The translations under genes were made by a program, and so were the position numbers. Of a stretch of 36,408 nucleotides of DNA, positions 1-7,357 are shown piece after piece. Source of the DNA: Ruminococcaceae bacterium UBA3818 (GTDB lineage: Bacteria; Bacillota; Clostridia; Oscillospirales; Ruminococcaceae). The notes beneath the pieces were generated by a model. The model saw only the letters and a program-made list of their open reading frames with translations. It was not told the origin of the DNA and did not search any database. Numbering within the stretch: the first letter of the stretch is position 1; every line of letters begins with the position of its first letter. Location of the stretch: NCBI GenBank assembly GCA_002369315.1, contig DFDW01000042.1, positions 1 to 36,408 of the forward strand. The letters run 5' to 3'.

Positions 1-67
1 CTAACGCCGTGAGGTTATTATAGCAGAAAACATAAAAAAAGGACAGATAAAAATTAAAAAAAGAATC

Positions 68-96
68 TTGACAGACTGTGTGCCTTTGACTATAAT
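68..96 (+). promoter_or_regulatory. Consensus sigma-A promoter of tRNA-Gly
   Basis: TTGACA at 68-73 and TATAAT at 91-96 are separated by 17 bases, a perfect vegetative promoter. The tRNA begins 13 bases after the -10 box, so the primary transcript has only a short leader. Bases 1-67 upstream are AT-rich and hold nothing I can recognise. Confidence 0.93.
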
Positions 97-108
97 AAAA
101 AGGCAGTT

Positions 109-184
109 GCGGGTTTAGCTCATCTGGTAGAGCGCCACCTTGCCAAGGTGGAGGTAGCGAGTTCGAGCCTCGTAACCCGCTCCA
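109..184 (+). tRNA. tRNA-Gly (anticodon GCC)
   Basis: A full cloverleaf of 76 nt. The acceptor stem GCGGGTT pairs with AACCCGC, the anticodon stem CCACC/GGTGG encloses the loop TTGCCAA (anticodon GCC, glycine), the T-loop is GTTCGAG, and the CCA end is encoded at 182-184. It has its own promoter and terminator, so it is a single-gene unit. Confidence 0.97.
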
Positions 185-215
185 AAGGCCTTTCGTTTAT
201 CGAAAGGCCTTTTTT
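184..215 (+). terminator. Rho-independent terminator of tRNA-Gly
   Basis: A 12-bp perfect stem, AAAGGCCTTTCG with its complement, around a 5-base loop (196-200), is followed by a T run. The stem starts on the last base of the encoded CCA. Confidence 0.92.
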
Positions 216-221
216 GCTTGG

Positions 222-250
222 ACACGGATGTGAAAACATCCGTGTTTTTT
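222..250 (+). terminator. Second, tandem terminator hairpin
   Basis: A perfect 10-bp stem ACACGGATGT/ACATCCGTGT with a GAAA loop is followed by TTTTT. It sits only 7 bases after the first terminator and shields spoIIIAA from tRNA transcription. Bases 251-300 hold the spoIIIAA leader with an AAGGGG ribosome site; I could not identify a convincing sigma-E promoter there. Confidence 0.85.
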
Positions 251-300
251 GTTCTACATCAGGACAAGTCCACATATCCATGGACAAAGGGGCGTGAACA

Positions 301-1362
301 ATGAACGGACGAAAAAATAACTTTTCGGAAAATATTTTATCTGTGCTGCCGCAGTCTGTTTGCCATGGGATAAATGCGTTGGACCCGTGCCTTCAAAGCG
401 AAATACGGGAAGTCCGTCTTCGATTGCGTCAGCCTGTATCTCTTCAAATAGGAGAAGAGAATCTTTTTTTATCGGAGTCCGGCGCCGTCCGGCATTTTCC
501 GCAATCGGATACTCTTTCTATTGGGCGGGAAACATTGGAGGAATGTTTTCGGGCGATTTGCGGCTATGCAGTACACACGCACCAAAATGAACTGCAATAC
601 GGTTTTGTCACATTGAAAGGCGGACACCGGGCAGGTATTTGCGGGACAGGCGTTTATCAGGAAGGGGTGCTGACAGGCATACGGGAAGTTTCTTCCATTC
701 ACATCCGGGTATCTCATCAGATTTTGGGCGCAGCCGATGAAATTCTGCGCCAGTGGGACCGGATGGGCGGTATCCTTCTGGCCGGCCCTCCCGCCAGCGG
801 AAAAACAACGATTTTGCGGGATATGGTACGTCAGCTGGGAAGTGGGTATGGCGGAAAAATCCTTAAAATCGCGCTGATCGATGAACGAGGAGAAATTGCC
901 GCTTCTGTCGGCGGATGTCCGCAAAATGATGTGGGTTTTTGTACCGATGTGCTCAATGGTTTCTCCAAGGAAGAAGGGATTTCCATGGCTGTGAGGACTT
1001 TGTCGCCTCATTTGATTTTTTGCGATGAAATCGGGCGGGAAAGCGAGGTTCTGCCCATTGCTTTTGCCATGGCGTCCGGCGTAATAATGGCGGCTTCTGT
1101 CCACGGCAGAAGTTTTGAGGACCTTTGCCAAAAGCCCGCGATTGCACGTCTGCTGCAAATGGGAATGTGCAGCGCTGTTGCCGTTTTGGATACGCAGGAG
1201 AGGGTAGGGACGATAAAACAGTGGTTGGATGGGAGGAAAATAAAAGATGAAATGGATCGGATTTTTTCTGGAGGCCGCGGCTTGCGCGGGGATGGGATCT
1301 TGGGCGGCATTTCAGATATACCGCCGGGTGCGCCTGCTGGAATGTTCCGTGTCGCTGATTGA
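301..1362 (+). CDS. spoIIIAA: Stage III sporulation protein AA, secretion-type ATPase
   Basis: This is the mother-cell ATPase thought to power or assemble the SpoIIIA-SpoIIQ feeding channel between mother cell and forespore. It belongs to the type II/IV secretion ATPase superfamily. A Walker A motif (GPPASGKTT) lies at residues 162-170 and a Walker B motif (LIFCDE) ends at residues 242-243. The start has an AAGGGG site upstream. The 353-residue frame is longer than the roughly 310-residue family norm: its last ~37 residues overlap the start of spoIIIAB by 116 nt and are rich in Gly and Pro, so they look like read-on rather than a family domain. Identity is secure; the true functional C-terminus is uncertain. 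Confidence 0.95.
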   Translation: MNGRKNNFSENILSVLPQSVCHGINALDPCLQSEIREVRLRLRQPVSLQIGEENLFLSESGAVRHFPQSDTLSIGRETLEECFRAICGYAVHTHQNELQYGFVTLKGGHRAGICGTGVYQEGVLTGIREVSSIHIRVSHQILGAADEILRQWDRMGGILLAGPPASGKTTILRDMVRQLGSGYGGKILKIALIDERGEIAASVGGCPQNDVGFCTDVLNGFSKEEGISMAVRTLSPHLIFCDEIGRESEVLPIAFAMASGVIMAASVHGRSFEDLCQKPAIARLLQMGMCSAVAVLDTQERVGTIKQWLDGRKIKDEMDRIFSGGRGLRGDGILGGISDIPPGAPAGMFRVAD

Positions 1363-1753
1363 ACTGTTTAAATCGCAGCTTGCTTTTACCATGGCGGAAC
1401 CGGCGGAGATCCTGCGGGAAATCGAACAGAAGAAAACGGTGAAAGATCTTACCTTTCTTCCGGTATGCCTCTCTTTCCATCAAAACGGAATGGCGTTCCC
1501 CGCTGCCTGGAGGGAGAGCCTAAAGGATCCTGCGATGGATGTTTTGACAGAAGAAGAACGCCAGATACTGTCGGATATCGGTGATGTTTTGGGAAGCACC
1601 GGATTGCAGGGGCAGCTTGACCAGCTTCATTTGCTGCAAATCAGGCTGAAAAATCAGTTGGATGCGGCATCGCAACACTATGCCACAAGCGGAAAATTGT
1701 ACCGTTCTCTGGGGTTGATGGGAGGTGTGCTGCTGGTCATTTTGCTTTGGTAA
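1247..1753 (+). CDS. spoIIIAB: Stage III sporulation protein AB
   Basis: A 168-residue membrane protein of the SpoIIIA channel complex. A hydrophobic segment lies near the N-terminus (about residues 4-22), a long helical middle region resembles GspF-type secretion platform proteins, and a second hydrophobic segment closes the C-terminus (about residues 153-168). The ATG is preceded by a strong GGGAGGA site at about 1230. Translation therefore starts inside the spoIIIAA frame, 116 nt before its stop. In most spore formers spoIIIAC would follow directly; here the cluster stops and a convergent gene follows. Confidence 0.93.
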   Translation: MKWIGFFLEAAACAGMGSWAAFQIYRRVRLLECSVSLIELFKSQLAFTMAEPAEILREIEQKKTVKDLTFLPVCLSFHQNGMAFPAAWRESLKDPAMDVLTEEERQILSDIGDVLGSTGLQGQLDQLHLLQIRLKNQLDAASQHYATSGKLYRSLGLMGGVLLVILLW

Positions 1754-1754
1754 A

Positions 1755-1797
1755 CAAAAAATAAGGCCCGCCGTTGTTGCTTGACGGAGGACCTTGT
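1755..1797 (-). terminator. Hairpin between convergent spoIIIAB and trmH-like gene
   Basis: An imperfect stem (AAGG-CC-CCG paired with CGG-GG-CCTT, two mismatches) lies between the two stop codons. Read on the reverse strand it is followed by TTATTTTTTG, so it best serves the reverse-strand methyltransferase. It may also slow forward transcripts from spoIIIAB. Confidence 0.6.
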
Positions 1798-1810
1798 GTG
1801 CAATTATTTT

Positions 1811-2533
1811 TTATTCGTCAATAGAAAAAGCATTTGCCGCGATGCCGAAGGCGATGGAAAGATTCAAAGAATCGATTTCTTTGCTGTGTTTGATAAAAAT
1901 ACTTTCCCCATAATCCAGAAAAGAATCCGGCAGACCGGTGGCTTCGTTGCCGAAAACCAGGGAAAAGGGCTTGTCGGGCTTTGGGGCGATATCACTTAAC
2001 AGCCGCTTTCCTTTGAGCATGAAAGTATAAATTTCGTGGGTGGGAAACTGCCTTTTATACTCCTCAAAAGAATCAAAAAAGGACAGACGAATATGGAACA
2101 AAGCCCCCATGGAAGAGCGGATGGTTTTAGGGTCATAAGGATCTACGCCGGGGCGAATAATGACAAGATCTTTGAATCCAAAGCCCAAACCGGTGCGGAT
2201 AATCGTGCCCAAATTTCCTGAATTGCTGGGATTGACCAGTACGATGTGGGGACGGTCTGACGAAACGGGAGCGTCATATTTGAAAAAAGCGCCGAGAACA
2301 AAGACGTTTTCTTTCATGGAAAGACGGTCAAATATCTTTTTATTGACTTCGTAGACAAGATGGGCGCCTTTACAGACATCAAAGATATTGTAGATTTCGT
2401 CCTTTGGCGTATAATTTGGATGCACATAAATCTTGTCGATCATGTCCGGCTTGTTTTGAATCAATTCGAGGGTGGGAGCCATCCCCAGAGTATAGGAATA
2501 GGGCGCTTCATGCTTATATTTTTTCAGTTCCAT
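1811..2533 (-). CDS. TrmH/SpoU-family RNA 2'-O-methyltransferase
   Basis: A predicted SAM-dependent methyltransferase that modifies a ribose 2'-OH in rRNA or tRNA, of the knotted SPOUT fold. The three family motifs are present in the C-terminal half: NPSNSGNLGTIIRT near residue 100, VFGNEATGLP near residue 195, and SLNLSIAFGIAANAF near the C-terminus. The 240-residue length fits the family. The start ATG has an AAGGAG site 8 bases upstream. It runs against its neighbours and sits inside the spoIIIA cluster, with no obvious link to sporulation. The target base cannot be read from sequence. Confidence 0.9.
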   Translation of the reverse strand: MELKKYKHEAPYSYTLGMAPTLELIQNKPDMIDKIYVHPNYTPKDEIYNIFDVCKGAHLVYEVNKKIFDRLSMKENVFVLGAFFKYDAPVSSDRPHIVLVNPSNSGNLGTIIRTGLGFGFKDLVIIRPGVDPYDPKTIRSSMGALFHIRLSFFDSFEEYKRQFPTHEIYTFMLKGKRLLSDIAPKPDKPFSLVFGNEATGLPDSFLDYGESIFIKHSKEIDSLNLSIAFGIAANAFSIDE

Positions 2534-2633
2534 ACCAATGCTCCTTTTGGCTGCTTCACTTTTAAAAAATCAATTTTATTGTATCAAAACGAATCTGTTT
2601 TCTCAATCCTTTTTTCCTGTTTCCGGATTTACC

Positions 2634-2663
2634 TTGGCTGTATTTCGGTTTATGTGCTATAAT
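2634..2663 (+). promoter_or_regulatory. Probable sigma-A promoter of patatin-like gene
   Basis: TTGGCT (2634-2639) and a perfect TATAAT (2658-2663) are 18 bases apart. The -10 box overlaps the first possible upstream start codon of the downstream frame, which supports the later start at 2728. Confidence 0.7.
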
Positions 2664-2727
2664 GATTGTGTCATTCAAATTGAAAAATAGAATTTCAGAT
2701 GCTTGGATCAGGCGAGAGGAAAAAGAT

Positions 2728-3573
2728 ATGAAAACAGGACTGGTTTTAGAAGGCGGAGGAATGAGAGGGTTGTTTTCCGCCGGTGCGATAGACGTATTGA
2801 TGGAACATCAGATCGATTTTGATGGAGCGATTGGTGTATCCGCCGGCGCGGCATTTGGGTGCAACTATAAATCCCAACAGCCCGGGCGAGCTATCCGCTA
2901 TAATATGAAATATGCAAAGGACCCAAGATACTGCAGTTTTCGCTCGTTGATGAAAACCGGAGATTTGTTTGGCGCGGATTTTTGTTATCATACACTTCCC
3001 AAAACGCTGGATATATTCGACGCTGAAACATTCCGGCAGAACCCCATGGCATTTTATGTTGTCTGTACGGACATAGAAACCGGTGAAGCGGTTTACCATC
3101 AGTGCGATGAAGCGGATGACGCGTGTTTTGAATGGTTCCGCGCCTCAGCTTCTATGCCGCTTGTTTCAAAAGCGGTCGAAGTTGAAGGACGCAGGATGCT
3201 CGATGGCGGCATTGTGGATTCTATCCCGCTTCGATATTTCGAAAAAATCGGCTACGACAAAAATCTGGTTATTCTGACGCAGCCGGAAGGCTATTGCAAA
3301 AAGAAAAACAGTGCGATGCCGCTGATTCGAATGGGGCTTCGACAATATCCAAAAACGGTTGAAGCAATGAAACACCGCCACGAAAAATACAATGAAACGC
3401 TGGCGTATATCAAGGAAAGGGAACATGCGGGAACCGTTATGGTCCTTCGTCCGCCGTATCCGCTTCCCATCGGTCGGATTGAACACCGCCCGGAACGGAT
3501 GCAGCAGGTGTATTGCTGCGGAAGAAACGTGGCTTTGCAGGCTTTGGAACAGATCAAAGCATTTTTGAAATAA
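2728..3573 (+). CDS. Patatin-like phospholipase (YjjU/RssA-type)
   Basis: A predicted serine lipid hydrolase of 281 residues. The family's three motifs are seen: the oxyanion glycine loop GGGMRG (residues 10-15), the nucleophile elbow GVSAG (about residues 37-41), and the catalytic Asp in DGG (about residue 156). The Ser-Asp dyad is thus complete. No signal peptide or membrane segment is visible, so it is probably cytoplasmic. The start was chosen at 2728 because a GAGAGGA site lies just upstream and the longer frame would begin inside the promoter. Substrate is unknown. It has its own promoter and no clear terminator before the next gene. Confidence 0.9.
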   Translation: MKTGLVLEGGGMRGLFSAGAIDVLMEHQIDFDGAIGVSAGAAFGCNYKSQQPGRAIRYNMKYAKDPRYCSFRSLMKTGDLFGADFCYHTLPKTLDIFDAETFRQNPMAFYVVCTDIETGEAVYHQCDEADDACFEWFRASASMPLVSKAVEVEGRRMLDGGIVDSIPLRYFEKIGYDKNLVILTQPEGYCKKKNSAMPLIRMGLRQYPKTVEAMKHRHEKYNETLAYIKEREHAGTVMVLRPPYPLPIGRIEHRPERMQQVYCCGRNVALQALEQIKAFLK

Positions 3574-3629
3574 ACCGGTTGACTGCAAAAAAAGTCCCTG
3601 CAGCCGTTCAAGCAAATGGTCCCAAAGGC

Positions 3630-3660
3630 TTGACATAGAGCTGACTCTATGCCATATGAT
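3630..3660 (+). promoter_or_regulatory. MerR-type promoter/operator of the DUF362 gene
   Basis: TTGACA (3630-3635) and TATGAT (3655-3660) are 19 bases apart, longer than the usual 17. The spacer is occupied by a perfect 7-bp dyad, CATAGAG-CTGA-CTCTATG (3634-3651), that begins at the end of the -35 box. An overlong spacer with a central dyad is the hallmark of promoters that MerR-family activators twist into activity. No MerR-like gene is in this window, so the regulator must be encoded elsewhere. Confidence 0.7.
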
Positions 3661-3730
3661 AAAGTTATAAATGAAGATATGGCCGGCGGGGCATACAGAC
3701 CGACGGCCTGAAAACACGGGAGGAAATATA

Positions 3731-4864
3731 ATGGAAAAAGCAAAAGTCTATTTTACTGACTTTCACACCGTTGCTTTTGGCGACGGTCTGCCTGCCAAAC
3801 TGAAAAAGCTGATTCGCGCGGCAGGAATCGGCCAAATCGACATGGACGGAAAGTTCGCGGCAATTAAAATGCATTTCGGAGAGTTGGGAAACATCAGTTT
3901 TCTTCGTCCCAATTACGCCAAAGCCGTGGCAGATGTGGTGAAGGAACTGGGCGGTCATCCTTTTTTGACTGACTGCAATACGTTGTATCCCGGGAGCCGC
4001 AAAAATGCCTTGGAGCATCTGTACTGTGCCTGGGAAAACGGATTTACACCTTTGACGGTCGGTTGTCCTATCCTGATTGGAGACGGATTGAAGGGGACAG
4101 ACGATGTGGCAGTTCCGGTGCAAGGGGGAGAATACATCAAAGAGGCTAAAATCGGACGGGCTATTATGGACGCGGATGTATTCATCAGCCTGACTCATTT
4201 TAAGGGACATGAAATGACCGGATTCGGCGGAGCGATTAAAAATATCGGTATGGGATGCGGGTCTCGCGCCGGAAAGAAAGACCAGCATAAAGACGGAAAC
4301 CCCAGCATCGATTCTGAAAAGTGCCGCGGATGCCGACGGTGTCAGCAGGAATGCGCCAATCATGGACTGGTATTTGACGAAAGCAGCAAGAAAATGAGAG
4401 TGGATCAGAATCACTGTGTCGGATGCGGCCGCTGTCTTGGCGCCTGTAATTTCGACGCGATTGCTTTTAACAGCAGCGCAGCACTTTCCGATTTAAACTG
4501 CCGTATGGCGGAATATACCAAAGCGGTTGTCGATGGAAGACCCTGTTTCCACATTTCTCTGGTGGTAGATGTGTCTCCGAACTGCGACTGCCATTGTGAA
4601 AACGATGCGCCGATTTTGCCGAACATCGGCATGTTTGCCTCGTTTGATCCATTGGCGTTGGATCAGGCCTGCGTAGACGCCTGTCTGGCGGCAGCGCCGC
4701 TTCCCGACGGACAGCTGGCGCGGAATATGGCAAAACCGGATTTTGTAGATCACCACGACCATTTTACCAACTCCACACCGGAATCGGAATGGCGCACCTG
4801 TCTGGAGCATGCGGAAAAAATAGGTCTCGGCACCCGCGAATATGAGCTGATCACTGTAAAATAG
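3731..4864 (+). CDS. DUF362 protein with two 4Fe-4S clusters
   Basis: A 377-residue iron-sulfur protein. Residues 1-180 are the DUF362 domain (for example ISLTHFKGHEMTGFGGAIK at about 152-170). A bacterial ferredoxin module follows, with CxxCxxCxxxC at C198, C201, C204, C208 and again at C229, C232, C235, C239. A further DUF362 stretch follows, with a short Cys-rich sequence (CDCHCE). Such proteins are presumed electron carriers or oxidoreductases; the reaction is not known. The start at 3731 follows a GGGAGGA site and the upstream promoter. The operator-like promoter suggests induction by a metal, an aldehyde or another stress, which is inference only. A strong terminator ends the gene. Confidence 0.9.
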   Translation: MEKAKVYFTDFHTVAFGDGLPAKLKKLIRAAGIGQIDMDGKFAAIKMHFGELGNISFLRPNYAKAVADVVKELGGHPFLTDCNTLYPGSRKNALEHLYCAWENGFTPLTVGCPILIGDGLKGTDDVAVPVQGGEYIKEAKIGRAIMDADVFISLTHFKGHEMTGFGGAIKNIGMGCGSRAGKKDQHKDGNPSIDSEKCRGCRRCQQECANHGLVFDESSKKMRVDQNHCVGCGRCLGACNFDAIAFNSSAALSDLNCRMAEYTKAVVDGRPCFHISLVVDVSPNCDCHCENDAPILPNIGMFASFDPLALDQACVDACLAAAPLPDGQLARNMAKPDFVDHHDHFTNSTPESEWRTCLEHAEKIGLGTREYELITVK

Positions 4865-4878
4865 CCATTTTGCGTTTC

Positions 4879-4922
4879 AAAAGGCTTTTGAGAAGAATTT
4901 TCTCAAAAGCCTTTTTCTTTTT
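4879..4922 (+). terminator. Strong rho-independent terminator
   Basis: AAGGCTTTTGAGAA (4881-4894) and its exact complement (4900-4913) form a 14-bp stem with a GAATT loop, extended by A/T pairs and followed by TTTTTCTTTTTT. It separates the DUF362 gene from the second sporulation block. Confidence 0.92.
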
Positions 4923-4993
4923 TATAATCAGTTCTCAAAACCAAAGGACAGGCATATTTATAGTGCATAGGACAAGTTACAAGGAGGATGCGC

Positions 4994-5068
4994 ATGAACA
5001 GATGCAACCGCATGTGGACCTATCTGTTCCCCAAAGTGCAGGCAGGATACTATGTATGCGGCGGATGA
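4994..5068 (+). CDS. Possible 24-residue small protein before spoIIIAC
   Basis: An ATG at 4994 lies 6 bases after a near-perfect AAGGAGG site (4981-4987), better than several of the real genes nearby. The frame runs 24 codons (begins MNRCNRMWTYLF, ends YYVCGG) to TGA at 5066. It contains two Cys and several aromatic residues. It ends 45 bases before spoIIIAC and lies downstream of a terminator, so it would be the first gene of the spoIIIAC-AH transcript. I do not recognise it. It could be a real small protein, a leader peptide, or chance. Confidence 0.4.
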   Translation: MNRCNRMWTYLFPKVQAGYYVCGG

Positions 5069-5113
5069 TTGTATCAGCGCTGTAGTAGTGGAAGAAAAAA
5101 GGAGGAGAAAAAG

Positions 5114-5311
5114 ATGGATGTGGATTTGATTTTTAAAATCGCCGCCATTGGGATTATTGTGGCGGTACTCAACCAGGTTCTGATTCGATCCGGCCGGGAA
5201 GAGCAGGCGATGATGACAACATTGGCAGGGCTGATTGTTGTTTTGATGATGATTATTAACGAGATCAATACCTTGTTTGAAACGGTAAAAACCATTTTTG
5301 GACTGGGGTGA
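5114..5311 (+). CDS. spoIIIAC: Stage III sporulation protein AC
   Basis: A 65-residue membrane protein with two hydrophobic helices (about residues 5-24 and 34-52), matching the ~68-residue family. It is part of the SpoIIIA channel in the mother-cell-side forespore membrane. The start at 5114 has an AAAGGAGGAG site just upstream; an in-frame earlier start at 5069 would add a charged, uncharacteristic N-terminus and is rejected. It opens the second half of the split cluster; its stop abuts the spoIIIAD ribosome site. A possible sigma-E-like -35 (GCATATTT at 4952) lies upstream but the matching -10 is poor. Confidence 0.93.
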   Translation: MDVDLIFKIAAIGIIVAVLNQVLIRSGREEQAMMTTLAGLIVVLMMIINEINTLFETVKTIFGLG

Positions 5312-5316
5312 TTGGA

Positions 5317-5706
5317 ATGGAATGGGTCGGTATCATCGGCATTGGACTGATCGGTATGGTGATTGCGGTACTATTAAGGCAGTATAAACCGGAGTATGCG
5401 GTGTTTGTATCGTTGGCAGTGGGAATTTTGGTGATCGGAATGCTGTGTTCACAGTTGCTTCCGATTTTCGATGAGTTGAAAACAATGTTATCCAAAGCCA
5501 GCCTGTCTTTGGAGTATATCGCCATTTTGATAAAAAGCCTCGGGGTATGCTATCTGACACAGCTGGCCAGCGATGCTTGTCGTGATGCCGGCGAAATAGC
5601 AATCAGCTCCAAGCTGGAATTGGCGGGTAAGATCACCGTACTTTCTTTGGGACTGCCGTTGTTCGGAAAATTGTTGGAAATTGTAAAACAGCTGATTGCA
5701 ATATAA
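5317..5706 (+). CDS. spoIIIAD: Stage III sporulation protein AD
   Basis: A 129-residue polytopic membrane protein, about the family's 130-residue norm. The end of the family is well kept: ACRDAGEIAISSKLELAGK at about residues 88-106, then a hydrophobic tail. I place the start at ATG 5317, because GGGGTGAT (5304-5311) makes a good Shine-Dalgarno at the right distance and the N-terminus then aligns with the family. A GTG at 5308, overlapping the spoIIIAC stop, is the alternative. It is translationally coupled to spoIIIAC. Confidence 0.92.
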   Translation: MEWVGIIGIGLIGMVIAVLLRQYKPEYAVFVSLAVGILVIGMLCSQLLPIFDELKTMLSKASLSLEYIAILIKSLGVCYLTQLASDACRDAGEIAISSKLELAGKITVLSLGLPLFGKLLEIVKQLIAI

Positions 5707-5717
5707 AGGGAAGAAAA

Positions 5718-6872
5718 ATGGGACATAGAATGATAAGTTTGCTTTTACTTTGCTTTCTTTGGGTTCCCGGCATTGCCTGGGCGCAGGAAACGCCAGATGA
5801 AACAGCAGAACAGAATCTGCAGGGACAGATAGAAGCATCGGGCGCGCAGGAATTGGCAGAACAGGCTCCGGAAGAGGCGAAAGAGATTATGGCGCAGTTG
5901 GATCTGCAGCAGTTGGACTACCGGCAGCTTTTGTCGTTGACACCCGCCCAGCTGTGGAACGTATGCAGGGAAGTGTTTTCTCAAAAAATCCACACGCCGC
6001 TTTTATTGTTGGGAACGCTGATTGCAATTATCCTGATTTGCGCTGCCATGGACGCGCTGAAAGTTGGGTTTAATGCCAAAGGATTGGACAAGGTGTTCAG
6101 CAGCGTAGCTGTTTTATGTGTGGTCGCAGCCGTGCTGGAGCCGGTGACGGACTGTATCCAAAAAACCTCTCAGGCCATCTTGCAGAGCTCCCAGTTTATG
6201 AATGGTTTTATTCCGGTCTTCTGCGGGATTTTAACCGCTGGAGGCCAGCCGGTTTCTGCCGGCATTTATCATCTTTTGCTGTTCGGGACCTCTCAGGTGG
6301 TCGGGCAGGCGGTTTCTCAAATCCTGGTACCTTTCATCGGCGTATTTCTGGCGTTTTGCTTTACAGCTGCCATTGTGCCAGAACTGCATTTGGACCAAAT
6401 CGGCAAAACGGTGAAAAAATTCGTGAATTGGGCGCTGGGATTGCTTTTAACCGTATATGTGGGGATTTTGGGCGTGCAAAGCATGGTAGCGGTCAGCGCA
6501 GACACGGTGACGCTCAAAACTGCCAAATTTGTCACAAGCAGTTTTGTGCCGGTAATCGGCAGCGCTTTATCCGACGCTCTGGTCACCGCACAAGCGTGTT
6601 TAAAACTGCTGCGCACCTGTGTAGGCGCATATGGGATTTTCATTGCAGCCTTTACTTTTCTGCCTCTTCTTACCGAAATCATTTGCTGGTATCTGGCAAT
6701 GCAGGCTGCCGCGCTGGTGAGCCAGCTGGTTGGAGCGGGGACATTGTCCAAAGTGCTGGAAGGAACTGCCTCTGCACTGGGACTTTTGATGTCCATTACC
6801 TTACTGTTTGGGCTTTTGTTTATTATTTCAACCACAGTTATGCTGATCGTAGGAATGGGAGGATCATATTGA
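5718..6872 (+). CDS. spoIIIAE: Stage III sporulation protein AE
   Basis: The largest membrane subunit of the SpoIIIA complex, 384 residues. A signal peptide-like N-terminus (hydrophobic ISLLLLCFLWVPGIAWA ending at about residue 22) is followed by a Glu/Gln-rich, probably exported segment to about residue 95. Many hydrophobic helices then run to the C-terminus. The start has GGGAAG just upstream. The stop overlaps the TTG start of spoIIIAF by 4 bases. Confidence 0.93.
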   Translation: MGHRMISLLLLCFLWVPGIAWAQETPDETAEQNLQGQIEASGAQELAEQAPEEAKEIMAQLDLQQLDYRQLLSLTPAQLWNVCREVFSQKIHTPLLLLGTLIAIILICAAMDALKVGFNAKGLDKVFSSVAVLCVVAAVLEPVTDCIQKTSQAILQSSQFMNGFIPVFCGILTAGGQPVSAGIYHLLLFGTSQVVGQAVSQILVPFIGVFLAFCFTAAIVPELHLDQIGKTVKKFVNWALGLLLTVYVGILGVQSMVAVSADTVTLKTAKFVTSSFVPVIGSALSDALVTAQACLKLLRTCVGAYGIFIAAFTFLPLLTEIICWYLAMQAAALVSQLVGAGTLSKVLEGTASALGLLMSITLLFGLLFIISTTVMLIVGMGGSY

Positions 6873-7357
6873 GTATCATACGCATTTGGGCGGCCGCAGT
6901 ATGCGCTGCGGCTATTGCCGCCTCAGTCGCGCAGCTGGCGGCGCCGGAGGGAAAGGTACAAAAAGCACTCCGCTGCGTCATAGGTCTGTTTTTCGTTTGC
7001 TGTATCATGGGTCCCTTTTCACAAGGGTTGTCTTTTCAGAACCAGGATTTTGAGCCTGCCATGGTGTTTGCAGAACAGACAACGGATCGCCTTTCAGCGG
7101 AAATTCTTCGCCAAACAGCCGACGGCTTTGCCGGTAATGTTCGCAAGATCGTGGAGAAAATTCTATCAGACCGCCAGATTTTTCCGAAAGAAATCGGCGT
7201 AAGCGTACATGTTGAGGAAAATGACAACATATACATTAACAGTATCACAATTCGATTGGAGGAAACTGTTTCAAATAAGGAAGAAATCTCACAAGTCGTT
7301 CAGGAGCAAACAGGAATTACTCCTGAAATTTTGGAAGAAAGCGAGGAAGCGTCGTGA
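6869..7357 (+). CDS. spoIIIAF: Stage III sporulation protein AF
   Basis: A 162-residue protein. Two hydrophobic helices occupy about residues 2-24 and 32-50, followed by a soluble C-terminal domain that faces the intermembrane space in the model of the complex. The start is TTG at 6869, overlapping the spoIIIAE stop, with GGGAGGA directly upstream. A much longer frame in this register, open from 6116, is only a shadow of spoIIIAE. The stop overlaps the GTG start of spoIIIAG by 4 bases. Confidence 0.92.
   Translation: MSIIRIWAAAVCAAAIAASVAQLAAPEGKVQKALRCVIGLFFVCCIMGPFSQGLSFQNQDFEPAMVFAEQTTDRLSAEILRQTADGFAGNVRKIVEKILSDRQIFPKEIGVSVHVEENDNIYINSITIRLEETVSNKEEISQVVQEQTGITPEILEESEEAS

Noticed and set aside
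273..280. CATATCCA as a sigma-E -10 box before spoIIIAA
   Set aside because: Only about half the consensus matches and no matching -35 lies at the right distance.
469..1158. Reverse-strand frame of 229 codons opposite spoIIIAA
   Set aside because: A shadow of a strongly recognised gene, with no ribosome site and no family features.
6116..7357. Open frame of 413 codons covering spoIIIAF and much of spoIIIAE
   Set aside because: Its first 250 codons are out of frame with SpoIIIAE, a clear family member. Only the part from TTG 6869, with its own GGGAGGA site, is the real spoIIIAF.
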